Assembly (NCBI GenBank): GCA_903919105.1
Contig: CAIXGT010000080.1
Coordinates: 1-8,234 of the forward strand
Direction of reading: 5' to 3'
Length of the DNA: 8,234 bases
Source of the DNA: an uncultured Spartobacteria bacterium
GTDB taxonomy: Bacteria > Verrucomicrobiota > Verrucomicrobiae > Chthoniobacterales > UBA6821
The notes below the pieces were generated by a model. It was not told the DNA's origin, did no database searches, and was given only the letters and a program-made list of their open reading frames with translations. This document shows, piece after piece, positions 1 to 7,718 of this stretch (positions within the stretch are counted from its first letter, which is position 1; each line of letters opens with the position of its first letter). The translations under genes and the position numbers were made by a program.

Positions 1-1
1 T

Positions 2-856
2 TCCAAAACTGGCTCGAAGGATCTCCGTCAACCGGGACACATTTTCCCGCTTCAGGCCGCGGAGGGGGGGGTGCTTAAACGTGCCGGTCACACCGAGGCG
101 GGAGTCGATCTGGCACGACTCGCGGGACTCGACCCATCGGGGGTCATCTGCGAGATCCTGAATGAGGACGGCTCGATGGCACGCCTGCCCGATCTTTTGA
201 AGTTCAAGAAGAAGCATGGTCTCAAGATCTGCTCGATCAGGGATCTCATCGCCTATCGCCGCAAGAGCGAGAAGCTCGTCCGCAGGGAACAGGAGATCGA
301 GATGCCGACGGATTTCGGTGATTTCAAGATGTTCCTCTATCGCGCCGAGGTGGATAACCATCATCACCTGGCCCTGGTAAAGGGCCCTATTGATCCCAAG
401 AAGCCGGCACTCGTGCGCGTCCATAGCGAATGCCTCACCGGCGATGTCTTCGGTTCCCGCCGTTGTGATTGCGGAAGCCAGTTGCACCGTGCACTGGCTC
501 AGATTGCCGAGAGCGGGCACGGCGTCCTTGTCTACATGCGTCAGGAAGGAAGGGGGATCGGACTGCCGGCAAAGATTCATGCCTACAAGCTTCAGGAAGA
601 AGGATTCGATACCGTCGAGGCAAACGAGCGCCTCGGCTACCCGGCCGACCTCCGTGACTACGGAACGGGCGCCCAGATCCTAGCGGACCTCGGAGTCACC
701 AAGATCCGTCTTCTTACTAATAATCCCAGGAAGGTAGTCGGCCTTGAAGGTTACGGCATGGAGATCATCGAACGTGTCCCCATCCGCTCCGATCCCAACT
801 TGCACAACGCTCGCTATCTCTCCACGAAGAAGAAGAAGCTCGGGCATATAATCTAG
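2..856 (+). CDS. ribBA: Bifunctional 3,4-dihydroxy-2-butanone-4-phosphate synthase / GTP cyclohydrolase II, 5'-partial
   Basis: The frame is open from base 2 and the 5' end lies outside the window. An apparent GTG start at 71 is an internal Val, because the RibB signature PGHIFPLQA is encoded just before it. The first ~85 visible residues are the end of the DHBP synthase domain ([23 protein letters not shown], then DLIAYR), which turns ribulose-5-phosphate into the four-carbon riboflavin precursor. After a short linker comes a complete GTP cyclohydrolase II domain. It has the zinc cysteines in HSECLTG and CDCG (codons at 431, 464 and 470), the catalytic loop [11 protein letters not shown], and [12 protein letters not shown] and [16 protein letters not shown]. 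Together the two domains supply both substrates that RibH joins, and ribH is the next gene. The C-terminus ends shortly after the RibA core, which is normal for the fused enzyme. No frame damage is seen. An 8-G run at 64–71 sits inside the E-G-G-V codons. Confidence 0.96.
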   Translation, partial: SKTGSKDLRQPGHIFPLQAAEGGVLKRAGHTEAGVDLARLAGLDPSGVICEILNEDGSMARLPDLLKFKKKHGLKICSIRDLIAYRRKSEKLVRREQEIEMPTDFGDFKMFLYRAEVDNHHHLALVKGPIDPKKPALVRVHSECLTGDVFGSRRCDCGSQLHRALAQIAESGHGVLVYMRQEGRGIGLPAKIHAYKLQEEGFDTVEANERLGYPADLRDYGTGAQILADLGVTKIRLLTNNPRKVVGLEGYGMEIIERVPIRSDPNLHNARYLSTKKKKLGHII

Positions 857-988
857 GTGATGGGATCTAGGAAATAGGGTATCGAGAGAACAATCCTCTC
901 GAATCTCTCTAATACCGATCTCCCATGATCAATCCCCGAGTCCCCTTTAGCCTTCATAATTCATCCTTTAGTCTTCATTCTTTCCCAG
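857..988 (+). other. ribBA–ribH intergenic leader with nested inverted repeats and a 14-mer direct repeat
   Basis: This 132-base gap separates ribBA from ribH. Nested inverted repeats can be seen: ATGGGA (860–865) with TCCCAT (921–926), GGTAT (878–882) with ATACC (912–916), and CGAGAG (883–888) with CTCTCG (896–901). GAGAG can alternatively pair with CTCTC at 905–909. There is no T tract after the structure, so it does not look like a classical terminator. The part nearest ribH is pyrimidine-rich and holds an imperfect direct repeat, CCTTTAGCCTTCAT at 944–957 and CCTTTAGTCTTCAT at 965–978 (13 of 14 identical, 21-base period). A perfect TATAAT at 847–852, inside the ribBA end, would start a transcript about where the hairpin begins, but no convincing -35 hexamer precedes it. 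It carries none of the conserved FMN riboswitch blocks. Confidence 0.4.
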
Positions 989-1474
989 ATGCTTAAGCCA
1001 CTTACACCCAGCCCCCGAATTGGGTTCAAAGTCGCGAACCGTATTGCAATCGTTGCAAGCCGTTACAATGAGGAATTTGTGGAACCGATGTTGGCCAAGG
1101 CACTCGAAGAAATTGCCCTGATAGAGCCGGAATCAAAGACGCAGGTGGTTCATGCCCCTGGTTCCTTTGAGATTCCCTATCTGGCCTGCCAGCTCATTCA
1201 AAAAAACAAACCCGATGCCATAATTTGTCTTGGGGTCATTTTTCAGGGAGCGACCGGTCATGCCAACCTGATCGCTGCTTCCGTGAGCGATGCGCTTTGC
1301 CGGATGTCGGTCGAGTCCGGCGTCCCGATCATTCACGGCGTGCTTCTGCTTCAAAACGAAGAACAGGCTCAGGAACGCTGCCTTGGCCTTGAGAGTAACC
1401 GCGGTACCGAGGCTGCACGCGCCGCCATCGAGGTCATCCGCGCTTCTGCCGCCATCACGACATCCGGAACCTGA
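989..1474 (+). CDS. ribH: 6,7-dimethyl-8-ribityllumazine synthase
   Basis: This is the penultimate enzyme of riboflavin synthesis. It condenses the pyrimidine derived from the RibA branch with the RibB product 3,4-dihydroxy-2-butanone-4-phosphate to give lumazine. At 161 residues it has the usual family length. Recognisable blocks are IVASRYNEEF (residues 21–30), the substrate loop APGSFEIP (56–63), the catalytic region GVIFQGATGHANLIAASVS (82–100, with His91 in the place of the catalytic His), and NEEQAQERC (123–131, with Arg130 at the expected phosphate-binding Arg position). The catalytic block is a variant of the common G-D-T-x-H-F-D/E form, reading G-A-T-G-H-A-N, as in divergent lumazine synthases. 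The ATG at 989 is chosen because the family's N-terminal strand starts shortly after it. No Shine-Dalgarno sequence precedes it. ribBA upstream and nusB 6 bases downstream fit a riboflavin/nus operon. Confidence 0.95.
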   Translation: MLKPLTPSPRIGFKVANRIAIVASRYNEEFVEPMLAKALEEIALIEPESKTQVVHAPGSFEIPYLACQLIQKNKPDAIICLGVIFQGATGHANLIAASVSDALCRMSVESGVPIIHGVLLLQNEEQAQERCLGLESNRGTEAARAAIEVIRASAAITTSGT

Positions 1475-1480
1475 ATCATC

Positions 1481-1954
1481 ATGGGAGTACGAAGCGAAGG
1501 CCGCGAGGCCGCCATCCAGTTCCTCTACCAGCGTGATCAAGGGGGTGGCGCGGGGGTTTCCGACCTCGAGGATTTCTATGCTTTCCGGGGACTCAGCCCT
1601 TCGGCTCGTCGATTCTGTGAAGGTCTGGTGAGCGGCCTGCTTGAGCATTCCGCCGAGATCGACATTAAACTCCGTGAGCACACCCAGAACTACGAGCTGG
1701 AGCGCCTTTCAGCCGTTGACCGCAACATCCTCCGATTGGCGATCCACGAGATGCTTTTTTGCGCCGAAATCCCACCTGTGGTCTCGATCAACGAAGCCAT
1801 CAACATTGCCAAGAAGTATGGCACAGAAGAATCGGGACGTTTTGTGAACGGGGTCTTGGACAAGATCAAGTCAACGCTCCAGCGCCCTGATCGCACCCCC
1901 GCCTCGAGGAGCGGAGTCGAGCCGATTGAGTCCAAAGAGCCCTCTGAAGACTGA
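1481..1954 (+). CDS. nusB: Transcription antitermination factor NusB
   Basis: NusB is a small all-helical RNA-binding protein. With NusE (ribosomal protein S10) it binds boxA RNA and supports rRNA antitermination. The start of the family fold, REAAIQFLYQRD, is at residues 8–19. The strongest signature is LERLSAVDRNILRLAIHEML (73–92), followed by IPPVVSINEAINIAKKYG (97–114) and FVNGVLDKI (121–129). The 157-residue length is slightly above typical: after the core there is a ~28-residue polar tail rich in Pro, Ser and Glu, probably disordered. The gene starts 6 bases after the ribH stop. Its TGA overlaps the ftsY ATG (TGATG at 1952–1956), which suggests translational coupling. A ribH–nusB pairing is common in bacteria. 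Confidence 0.95.
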   Translation: MGVRSEGREAAIQFLYQRDQGGGAGVSDLEDFYAFRGLSPSARRFCEGLVSGLLEHSAEIDIKLREHTQNYELERLSAVDRNILRLAIHEMLFCAEIPPVVSINEAINIAKKYGTEESGRFVNGVLDKIKSTLQRPDRTPASRSGVEPIESKEPSED

Positions 1955-2814
1955 TGGCTGGATGGCTTAAAAATGTCCTCGGCCGCATTACCGGCTCTCA
2001 TCAGGCCGTAGATTGGGAAGAGGTCGAGGCCGCACTCTGGCAGTCTGATCTGGGAGCACCCACGGCAACCGCCATCCTCGAATCTCTCCGCAGTAAAGGC
2101 CTGACCCTCCATTCCGAGAACGTCTTGGAAGCCGCCCGTGAGGAGGCTGCAAAGTATCTTCCGAAGAAAGGAGAAGATCTCAGACCCATGCCTCAAGGAT
2201 CGGAGGGCCCTGTCGTCATTCTCATGGTCGGGGTCAATGGCACCGGCAAGACCACCAGTAGCGCCAAGGTCGCGGCTTTGCTGAAGTCACGCGGTCACAC
2301 TGTTCTTCTCTGCGCGGCCGACACCTTCCGCGCAGCGGCTGTCGAGCAACTGAAGGCCTGGGGTGAACGCCTTGGTGTCGAGGTTGTCAGCAGTGAGTAT
2401 GGGGCTGATCCAGCGGCTCTCTGCCACGATGCTCTTGCCAAGGCAAAGCGCCTGAAATCCGACTTCCTCATCTGTGATACCGCCGGACGGCTCCATACCA
2501 AGTCGAACCTCATGCAGGAGCTTGAGAAAATGAAGCGCTCTCTTAGCAAGATCGATCCGACCGCACCCCATGAGGTCTTCCTCGTAGCCGACACCACGAC
2601 TGGAAGCAATGCCGTCGTGCAGGCTAGGGAATTTCACGCCGCCACCCCGCTCACCGGATTGATCCTTACTAAGCTAGATGGCTCAGGGAAGGGAGGTGTC
2701 GCCGTGGCTATCGCAAGGGAGACAGGCATCACTCCGCGATTTATCGGGACTGGGGAACAAGCCGGAGATATGGCTCTCTTTGAGAGGGCCTCCTTTCTCG
2801 AACGGATGTTATAA
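1954..2814 (+). CDS. ftsY: Signal recognition particle receptor FtsY (NG-domain GTPase)
   Basis: FtsY is the membrane-associated SRP receptor. Its GTPase pairs with that of Ffh to deliver ribosome–nascent-chain complexes to the Sec translocon. A helical N domain (about residues 1–75) leads into the G domain. Visible motifs are the P-loop GVNGTGKTT (93–101), DTFRAAAVEQL (123–133, the insertion-box region), DTAGR (175–179), TKLDG (239–243), GGVAVAIARETG (247–258) and GTGE (265–268). At 286 residues it is the short form. The long acidic A domain of enterobacterial FtsY is absent, and the first residues AGWLKNVLGRI form a plausible amphipathic membrane-binding helix. The start overlaps the nusB stop. 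The last codon positions overlap the end of the convergent channel gene, so no intergenic terminator exists. The protein must work with Ffh and 4.5S RNA encoded elsewhere. Confidence 0.96.
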   Translation: MAGWLKNVLGRITGSHQAVDWEEVEAALWQSDLGAPTATAILESLRSKGLTLHSENVLEAAREEAAKYLPKKGEDLRPMPQGSEGPVVILMVGVNGTGKTTSSAKVAALLKSRGHTVLLCAADTFRAAAVEQLKAWGERLGVEVVSSEYGADPAALCHDALAKAKRLKSDFLICDTAGRLHTKSNLMQELEKMKRSLSKIDPTAPHEVFLVADTTTGSNAVVQAREFHAATPLTGLILTKLDGSGKGGVAVAIARETGITPRFIGTGEQAGDMALFERASFLERML

Positions 2815-3585
2815 AAGATCAGCCTTGTTCGTGATGATCTTCCTGCAAGTCGGAAGCAGAGTTCTTTTTTCAATACGTTTTCCCAAGTCATTAATCCAGA
2901 GGCTGAGGATATAGGTCAGAACTAAAGCGACGTAGAATTGACCGATGACCGCTTGGGTGACTGTCAGGACGCGTGCGATGTGAGTAACAGGGAGGATATC
3001 GCCGAAGCCCACGGTAGTCTGGGTTACAAAACTGAAATAGAGCATCTGCTGAACATCGTTTCTCCACTCAGAGACCGTGGGCACAACGGATCCCGTAGGC
3101 ATGAACTGCGAATGAAGGAATGCATGGTTATTGATCCTCTCCACAATGGTGTAGAGGAAAGCAAAGGTTCCCCCGATCCAGACATACAGGTTGCAGGCCT
3201 CCAAGATCTTGTCCAATTTGGCATTCTTGGTGTTCAGAAGTCTCTTGATCCACGAAATGGTGCCGAAGATCAGCGTGGCCAACACCATTAGCACCGCGGC
3301 TTCCTCGGTAGCCTGCCTGAATGTGAGTGCTTCACCTGATAGCGACTTCCATCCTTTCAGCCAAAAAAACGTGAGGGAACCGAGAAAACTCCCCGATGCC
3401 ACCACGGCGACCTTCATGGTGTCCGCATGGGTTGTCACCGCCATGCAGGCGACAGCAAGAAAAACCAGCACCGTCAACCCTGTCGGCAGGTAGGGACCGA
3501 AATAGAATAACCCGAGCAGCGTCAGACCGCCTATGACATGACGCCTCTCAGCTAGGTTGAGGATATGGCGATGAAGAGGGTGCAT
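2809..3585 (-). CDS. Potassium-channel-like membrane protein (Ion_trans_2-type pore)
   Basis: This is a 258-residue integral membrane protein whose C-terminal part is a two-helix ion-channel pore. One transmembrane helix lies at about 130–148, a pore helix at about 180–190, and the selectivity filter TTVGFGDILP at 190–199 (the TVGFG variant of K+-selective TVGYG). The last transmembrane helix is at about 203–229. Before the pore there are about four more hydrophobic segments (about 17–31, 33–51, 57–76 and 94–112), giving a six-helix layout. A cluster of basic residues follows the fourth helix (KRLLNTKNAK), but it is not a regular voltage-sensor array. The cytoplasmic tail after the last helix is only ~28 residues, so no RCK/TrkA-N regulatory domain is present. 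The family is recognised from the filter; true K+ selectivity is inferred. The gene lies 53 bases downstream of the SulP gene on the same strand and probably shares its transcript. Its TAA overlaps the ftsY TAA in TTATAA. Confidence 0.85.
   Translation of the reverse strand: MHPLHRHILNLAERRHVIGGLTLLGLFYFGPYLPTGLTVLVFLAVACMAVTTHADTMKVAVVASGSFLGSLTFFWLKGWKSLSGEALTFRQATEEAAVLMVLATLIFGTISWIKRLLNTKNAKLDKILEACNLYVWIGGTFAFLYTIVERINNHAFLHSQFMPTGSVVPTVSEWRNDVQQMLYFSFVTQTTVGFGDILPVTHIARVLTVTQAVIGQFYVALVLTYILSLWINDLGKRIEKRTLLPTCRKIITNKADLL
2815..2841 (-). terminator. Possible weak terminator hairpin inside the 3' end of the channel gene
   Basis: AAGATCA (2815–2821) and TGATCTT (2835–2841) form a 7-bp stem with a 13-base loop, starting right after the ftsY stop codon. 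Read on the minus strand, the stem is followed by TTATAA, so the RNA reads CUUUUAU, a short U-rich tail of the kind intrinsic terminators have. The stem has only two G/C pairs and is therefore weak. It lies within the final codons of the channel gene (encoding KIITNKADLL), so the coding sequence itself would carry the signal. On the plus strand it is followed by CCTGC and has no U tract. Confidence 0.25.
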
Positions 3586-3638
3586 TATTCCGAATAGTCT
3601 CAGAGATTTATTTATGGAGAGGTTGATGGCAGAAATTC

Positions 3639-5432
3639 TCAGATATGTCCCAGCGGCAGAATTTTGCTAACGGGTGTCAGGAGAACCCTAAAGGCTTCCG
3701 CATTGGTTCTAAAAACCCTGACCTCAGGGAACGCGACGCCTAATTTCGCGGCTCGGAGTGCCGATCTTGGGATCGGTTGAAGGCCGGTAAGGGAGACATT
3801 CAATCCGCTGGCGAGCAACTGCTTCACTGTCATCACGAGTTGGGAGATGCCGGTGGAATCGATTAGCGGGACATCGGAGAGGTCGATAACAGCGTGCTTC
3901 CCTCCCTCCTCCGGATGAATTTCGGAAGTCAACCGGCTCGCTGATCCGAAAAACAAGGCACCGTTAACCTTAAAGTAGAGAATTCCATCGGGTACCGTGA
4001 TCGGGGCGGTATTCTTCTCGGCTTCCTGATCATTGTTAGGTTCATCAACCCCTTCCTTAGTCGCGGACATCTCTGACATGCGGTACATGAAGAGAATGGA
4101 GGTGACAATGACCCCAACGGCGATGGCGGTGACCATGTCAAAGAGGATGGTCAGTACCGCGCAGAGGATGAGAGTCAACCATTCCTCCCTGTCGGCCGTG
4201 CGTACGATATCGACGCAACCCCTTAGATCACTCATGAAATAGGCAACATAGATCAACAACGCCGCCATTGCTGCGAGCGGTAAATAGCCGAGATAACGGG
4301 AGAATAGAAGGATGGAGGCAAAAAGGAAGATGGAATGAATCACCGAAGCCCAGGGACTGGTTCCCCCCGCTTGTATGTTGGCTGCCGTCCTCGGAATAGC
4401 ACCGGAGACGCTGAAGCCCCCAAAAAACGGCGATATCATGTTCGCGAGCCCGTGGCCGATCAATTCCCCGTTGGGATTGTTCCGTGTCGACGTCAACCTG
4501 TCACCGCAGACGGCGGTAACAAGGGTCTCGATTGCGCAGAGCACGGCGATAGTGAAGGCTCCCTTGAAAAGGCTCATGAATCCGGCGAAGGAGTCCAGGA
4601 GACGCATTCCGTCATGAAGCATCCAGGGAAGCTCAAACTGTGGCGGAATCGGCGGGATTCCGTGGAACATCTTCCCGTTAGCCACGATGGAAAAATGGTT
4701 TTCAATCGTGTTGAAATGAAGGGAGGGCTCCAATGTCGGAAGAATCACTCCGAGAACGCAGGAAATGGGCAGGACAACAAGTGCCGCCGGGATATTCTTG
4801 AAAAAATAGGACCAGACAAAAAGTGCGACGAGAGTAAATGTCCCCAGAACCATATCGGCGGCGTTACAAGAGTGCCAGTGGCTCAATACGGTGTTGAACT
4901 CGCTGACGATCGAGTTAGTAGGAGGCGCGATAACGCCGGAAAAACTCCGAAGTTGAAGGATGATCACCGAGATTGCGATCCCAAGGGTGAAGCCCGCAAT
5001 GACGGGGAAGGAGATAAAATCAATCAGCTTCCCAAGTTTCAAGAGACCCAAGAGAAGCAGAATCAAGCCCGCGAAGGCGGTCGTGATCATCAGTCCGGCA
5101 GATCCAAAATCCCTCGCGATCGGAATCAGGATGACAATGAAAGCGGCGGTCGGTCCCGAGACCTGGTATTTCGACCCGCCGAAAATTCCCGCTACAAGGC
5201 CGCCCACAATTGCCGTGTAAATTCCCGACTGTGGCGACATGCCCGAGGAAATGGCAAATGCCATGGATAGCGGAAGCGAGATCGCGCCAACAACAATCCC
5301 TGCTACAGTATCTCGAAAAAGGCGGTTGGCAGACAACCCCTCGCGGATACTGCTTCTCCAAGCGGTGCAGAAATCGGTAAAGAGGGCTAAGTTCATACCG
5401 GTTTGGAGATTAATAATTAACGCCGTCTGCAT
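3639..5432 (-). CDS. SulP/SLC26-family anion transporter with C-terminal STAS domain (DauA-like)
   Basis: SulP proteins are inner-membrane transporters for sulfate, bicarbonate or C4-dicarboxylates. The 597-residue length is normal. The first membrane block reads DTVAGIVVGAISLPLSMAFA (41–60), then GIYTAIVGGLVAGIFGGS (70–87) and the family motif VSGPTAAFIV (91–100). The central motif region covers GDRL, NGELIGHGLANMISPFFGG and GAIPRTAANIQAG (about 310–357), and membrane helices continue to about residue 450. After a charged linker comes a STAS domain (about 478–580) with VIDLSDVPLIDSTGISQLV, containing the D-S-T-G loop at 525–528. From memory, the membrane part most resembles E. coli DauA (YchM), a succinate/aspartate carrier, but bicarbonate or sulfate transport cannot be excluded. 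The start at 5432 is the longest choice; Met13 (codon at 5396) is a credible alternative, since DauA also begins with M-N near this point. The gene is divergent from thiC and upstream of the channel gene. Confidence 0.92.
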   Translation of the reverse strand: MQTALIINLQTGMNLALFTDFCTAWRSSIREGLSANRLFRDTVAGIVVGAISLPLSMAFAISSGMSPQSGIYTAIVGGLVAGIFGGSKYQVSGPTAAFIVILIPIARDFGSAGLMITTAFAGLILLLLGLLKLGKLIDFISFPVIAGFTLGIAISVIILQLRSFSGVIAPPTNSIVSEFNTVLSHWHSCNAADMVLGTFTLVALFVWSYFFKNIPAALVVLPISCVLGVILPTLEPSLHFNTIENHFSIVANGKMFHGIPPIPPQFELPWMLHDGMRLLDSFAGFMSLFKGAFTIAVLCAIETLVTAVCGDRLTSTRNNPNGELIGHGLANMISPFFGGFSVSGAIPRTAANIQAGGTSPWASVIHSIFLFASILLFSRYLGYLPLAAMAALLIYVAYFMSDLRGCVDIVRTADREEWLTLILCAVLTILFDMVTAIAVGVIVTSILFMYRMSEMSATKEGVDEPNNDQEAEKNTAPITVPDGILYFKVNGALFFGSASRLTSEIHPEEGGKHAVIDLSDVPLIDSTGISQLVMTVKQLLASGLNVSLTGLQPIPRSALRAAKLGVAFPEVRVFRTNAEAFRVLLTPVSKILPLGHI

Positions 5433-5482
5433 AGCAACGCTCTTTTGGCTGAGGTTGATCGGGTTTCACTCATTGTTGGGCG

Positions 5483-5510
5483 TTGACCCGGGGCGGGAGT
5501 CGCTTATTCT
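5483..5510 (+). promoter_or_regulatory. Sigma70-type promoter for thiC
   Basis: TTGACC at 5483–5488 is a near-consensus -35 hexamer and TATTCT at 5505–5510 a good -10, separated by 16 bases. Initiation would be expected around 5517, only a few bases before the conserved GGGGGA of the TPP riboswitch at 5525. That is the right place for a riboswitch leader and supports the call. It lies about 50 bases from the divergent SulP start, for which I see no clear promoter. Confidence 0.65.
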
Positions 5511-5520
5511 GATATTTCAT

Positions 5521-5593
5521 ATGCGGGGGAGCCAGCTGGCTGAGAGGTCCGGGACATAACGGACGACCCTTTGAACCTGACACAGGTCAGGGA
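5521..5593 (+). promoter_or_regulatory. TPP riboswitch (THI box) upstream of thiC, 3' half atypical
   Basis: The element senses thiamine pyrophosphate and normally lowers expression of thiamine genes. Conserved blocks are clear in the first two thirds: GGGGGA (5525–5530), the P3 arm GCC-AGCT-GGC (5531–5540), the pyrimidine-sensing loop CTGAGAGG (5540–5547), an extra hairpin GTCCG/CGGAC (5547–5551 with 5560–5564), and GACCCTTTGAACCTGA (5565–5580). ACCC at 5566–5569 pairs with the G run to form P2. AGGGA at 5589–5593 stands for the end of P4. Only 8 bases separate CCTGA from AGGGA, where the family usually has about 18 (P5 hairpin plus the GCG of the pyrophosphate pocket). No obvious P1 pairing is seen either. 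Its position directly before thiC, its promoter and its terminator fit the role, but ligand binding by this version is uncertain. Confidence 0.88.
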
Positions 5594-5602
5594 GAGGACT
5601 CA

Positions 5603-5637
5603 GGCCGCGCCGTACTCACTACGCGTGGCCCTTTTAT
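5603..5637 (+). terminator. Intrinsic terminator in the thiC leader (riboswitch expression platform)
   Basis: GGCCGCGC (5603–5610) pairs with GCGTGGCC (5623–5630) as an 8-bp stem with one G·U pair and a 12-base loop, directly followed by CTTTTATT. This GC-rich stem plus U tract is a classical Rho-independent terminator, located between the TPP aptamer and the thiC start. CCTGA of the aptamer (5576–5580) is complementary to TCAGG at 5600–5604, which overlaps the first two bases of the terminator stem, so a competing antiterminator helix is possible. This fits TPP-controlled premature termination. The competition model is inference. Confidence 0.72.
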
Positions 5638-7702
<2,065 letters not shown>

Positions 7703-7718
7703 TCGGATTCCGTTTAAG

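Noticed and set aside
64..71. Run of eight G as a phase-variation tract in ribBA
   Set aside because: The frame is intact across it, the codons encode the expected G-G-V, and a housekeeping gene is an unlikely phase-variable target.
71..73. GTG as the start codon of the riboflavin gene
   Set aside because: The frame is open upstream and encodes the conserved RibB segment PGHIFPLQA, so this is an internal Val and the true start lies outside the window.
857..988. FMN riboswitch before ribH
   Set aside because: None of the conserved FMN-element blocks can be seen; the structure is a simple nested inverted repeat.
2772..2790. GGCTCTC/GAGAGGGCC hairpin near the end of ftsY as a terminator
   Set aside because: It has a bulge, lies inside conserved ftsY coding sequence and has no clear U tract on either strand.
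4335..5270. A 311-codon open frame on the plus strand inside the SulP gene
   Set aside because: It is antisense to a clear SulP transporter, its product is a polar, low-complexity sequence rich in Arg, Gly, Asp and Asn with no recognisable domain, and it reflects codon bias of the real gene.
5497..5601. GAGTC (5497–5501) with GACTC (5597–5601) as the P1 stem of the riboswitch
   Set aside because: The 5' strand lies within the promoter upstream of the expected transcription start and over 20 bases before P2, whereas P1 should abut P2.
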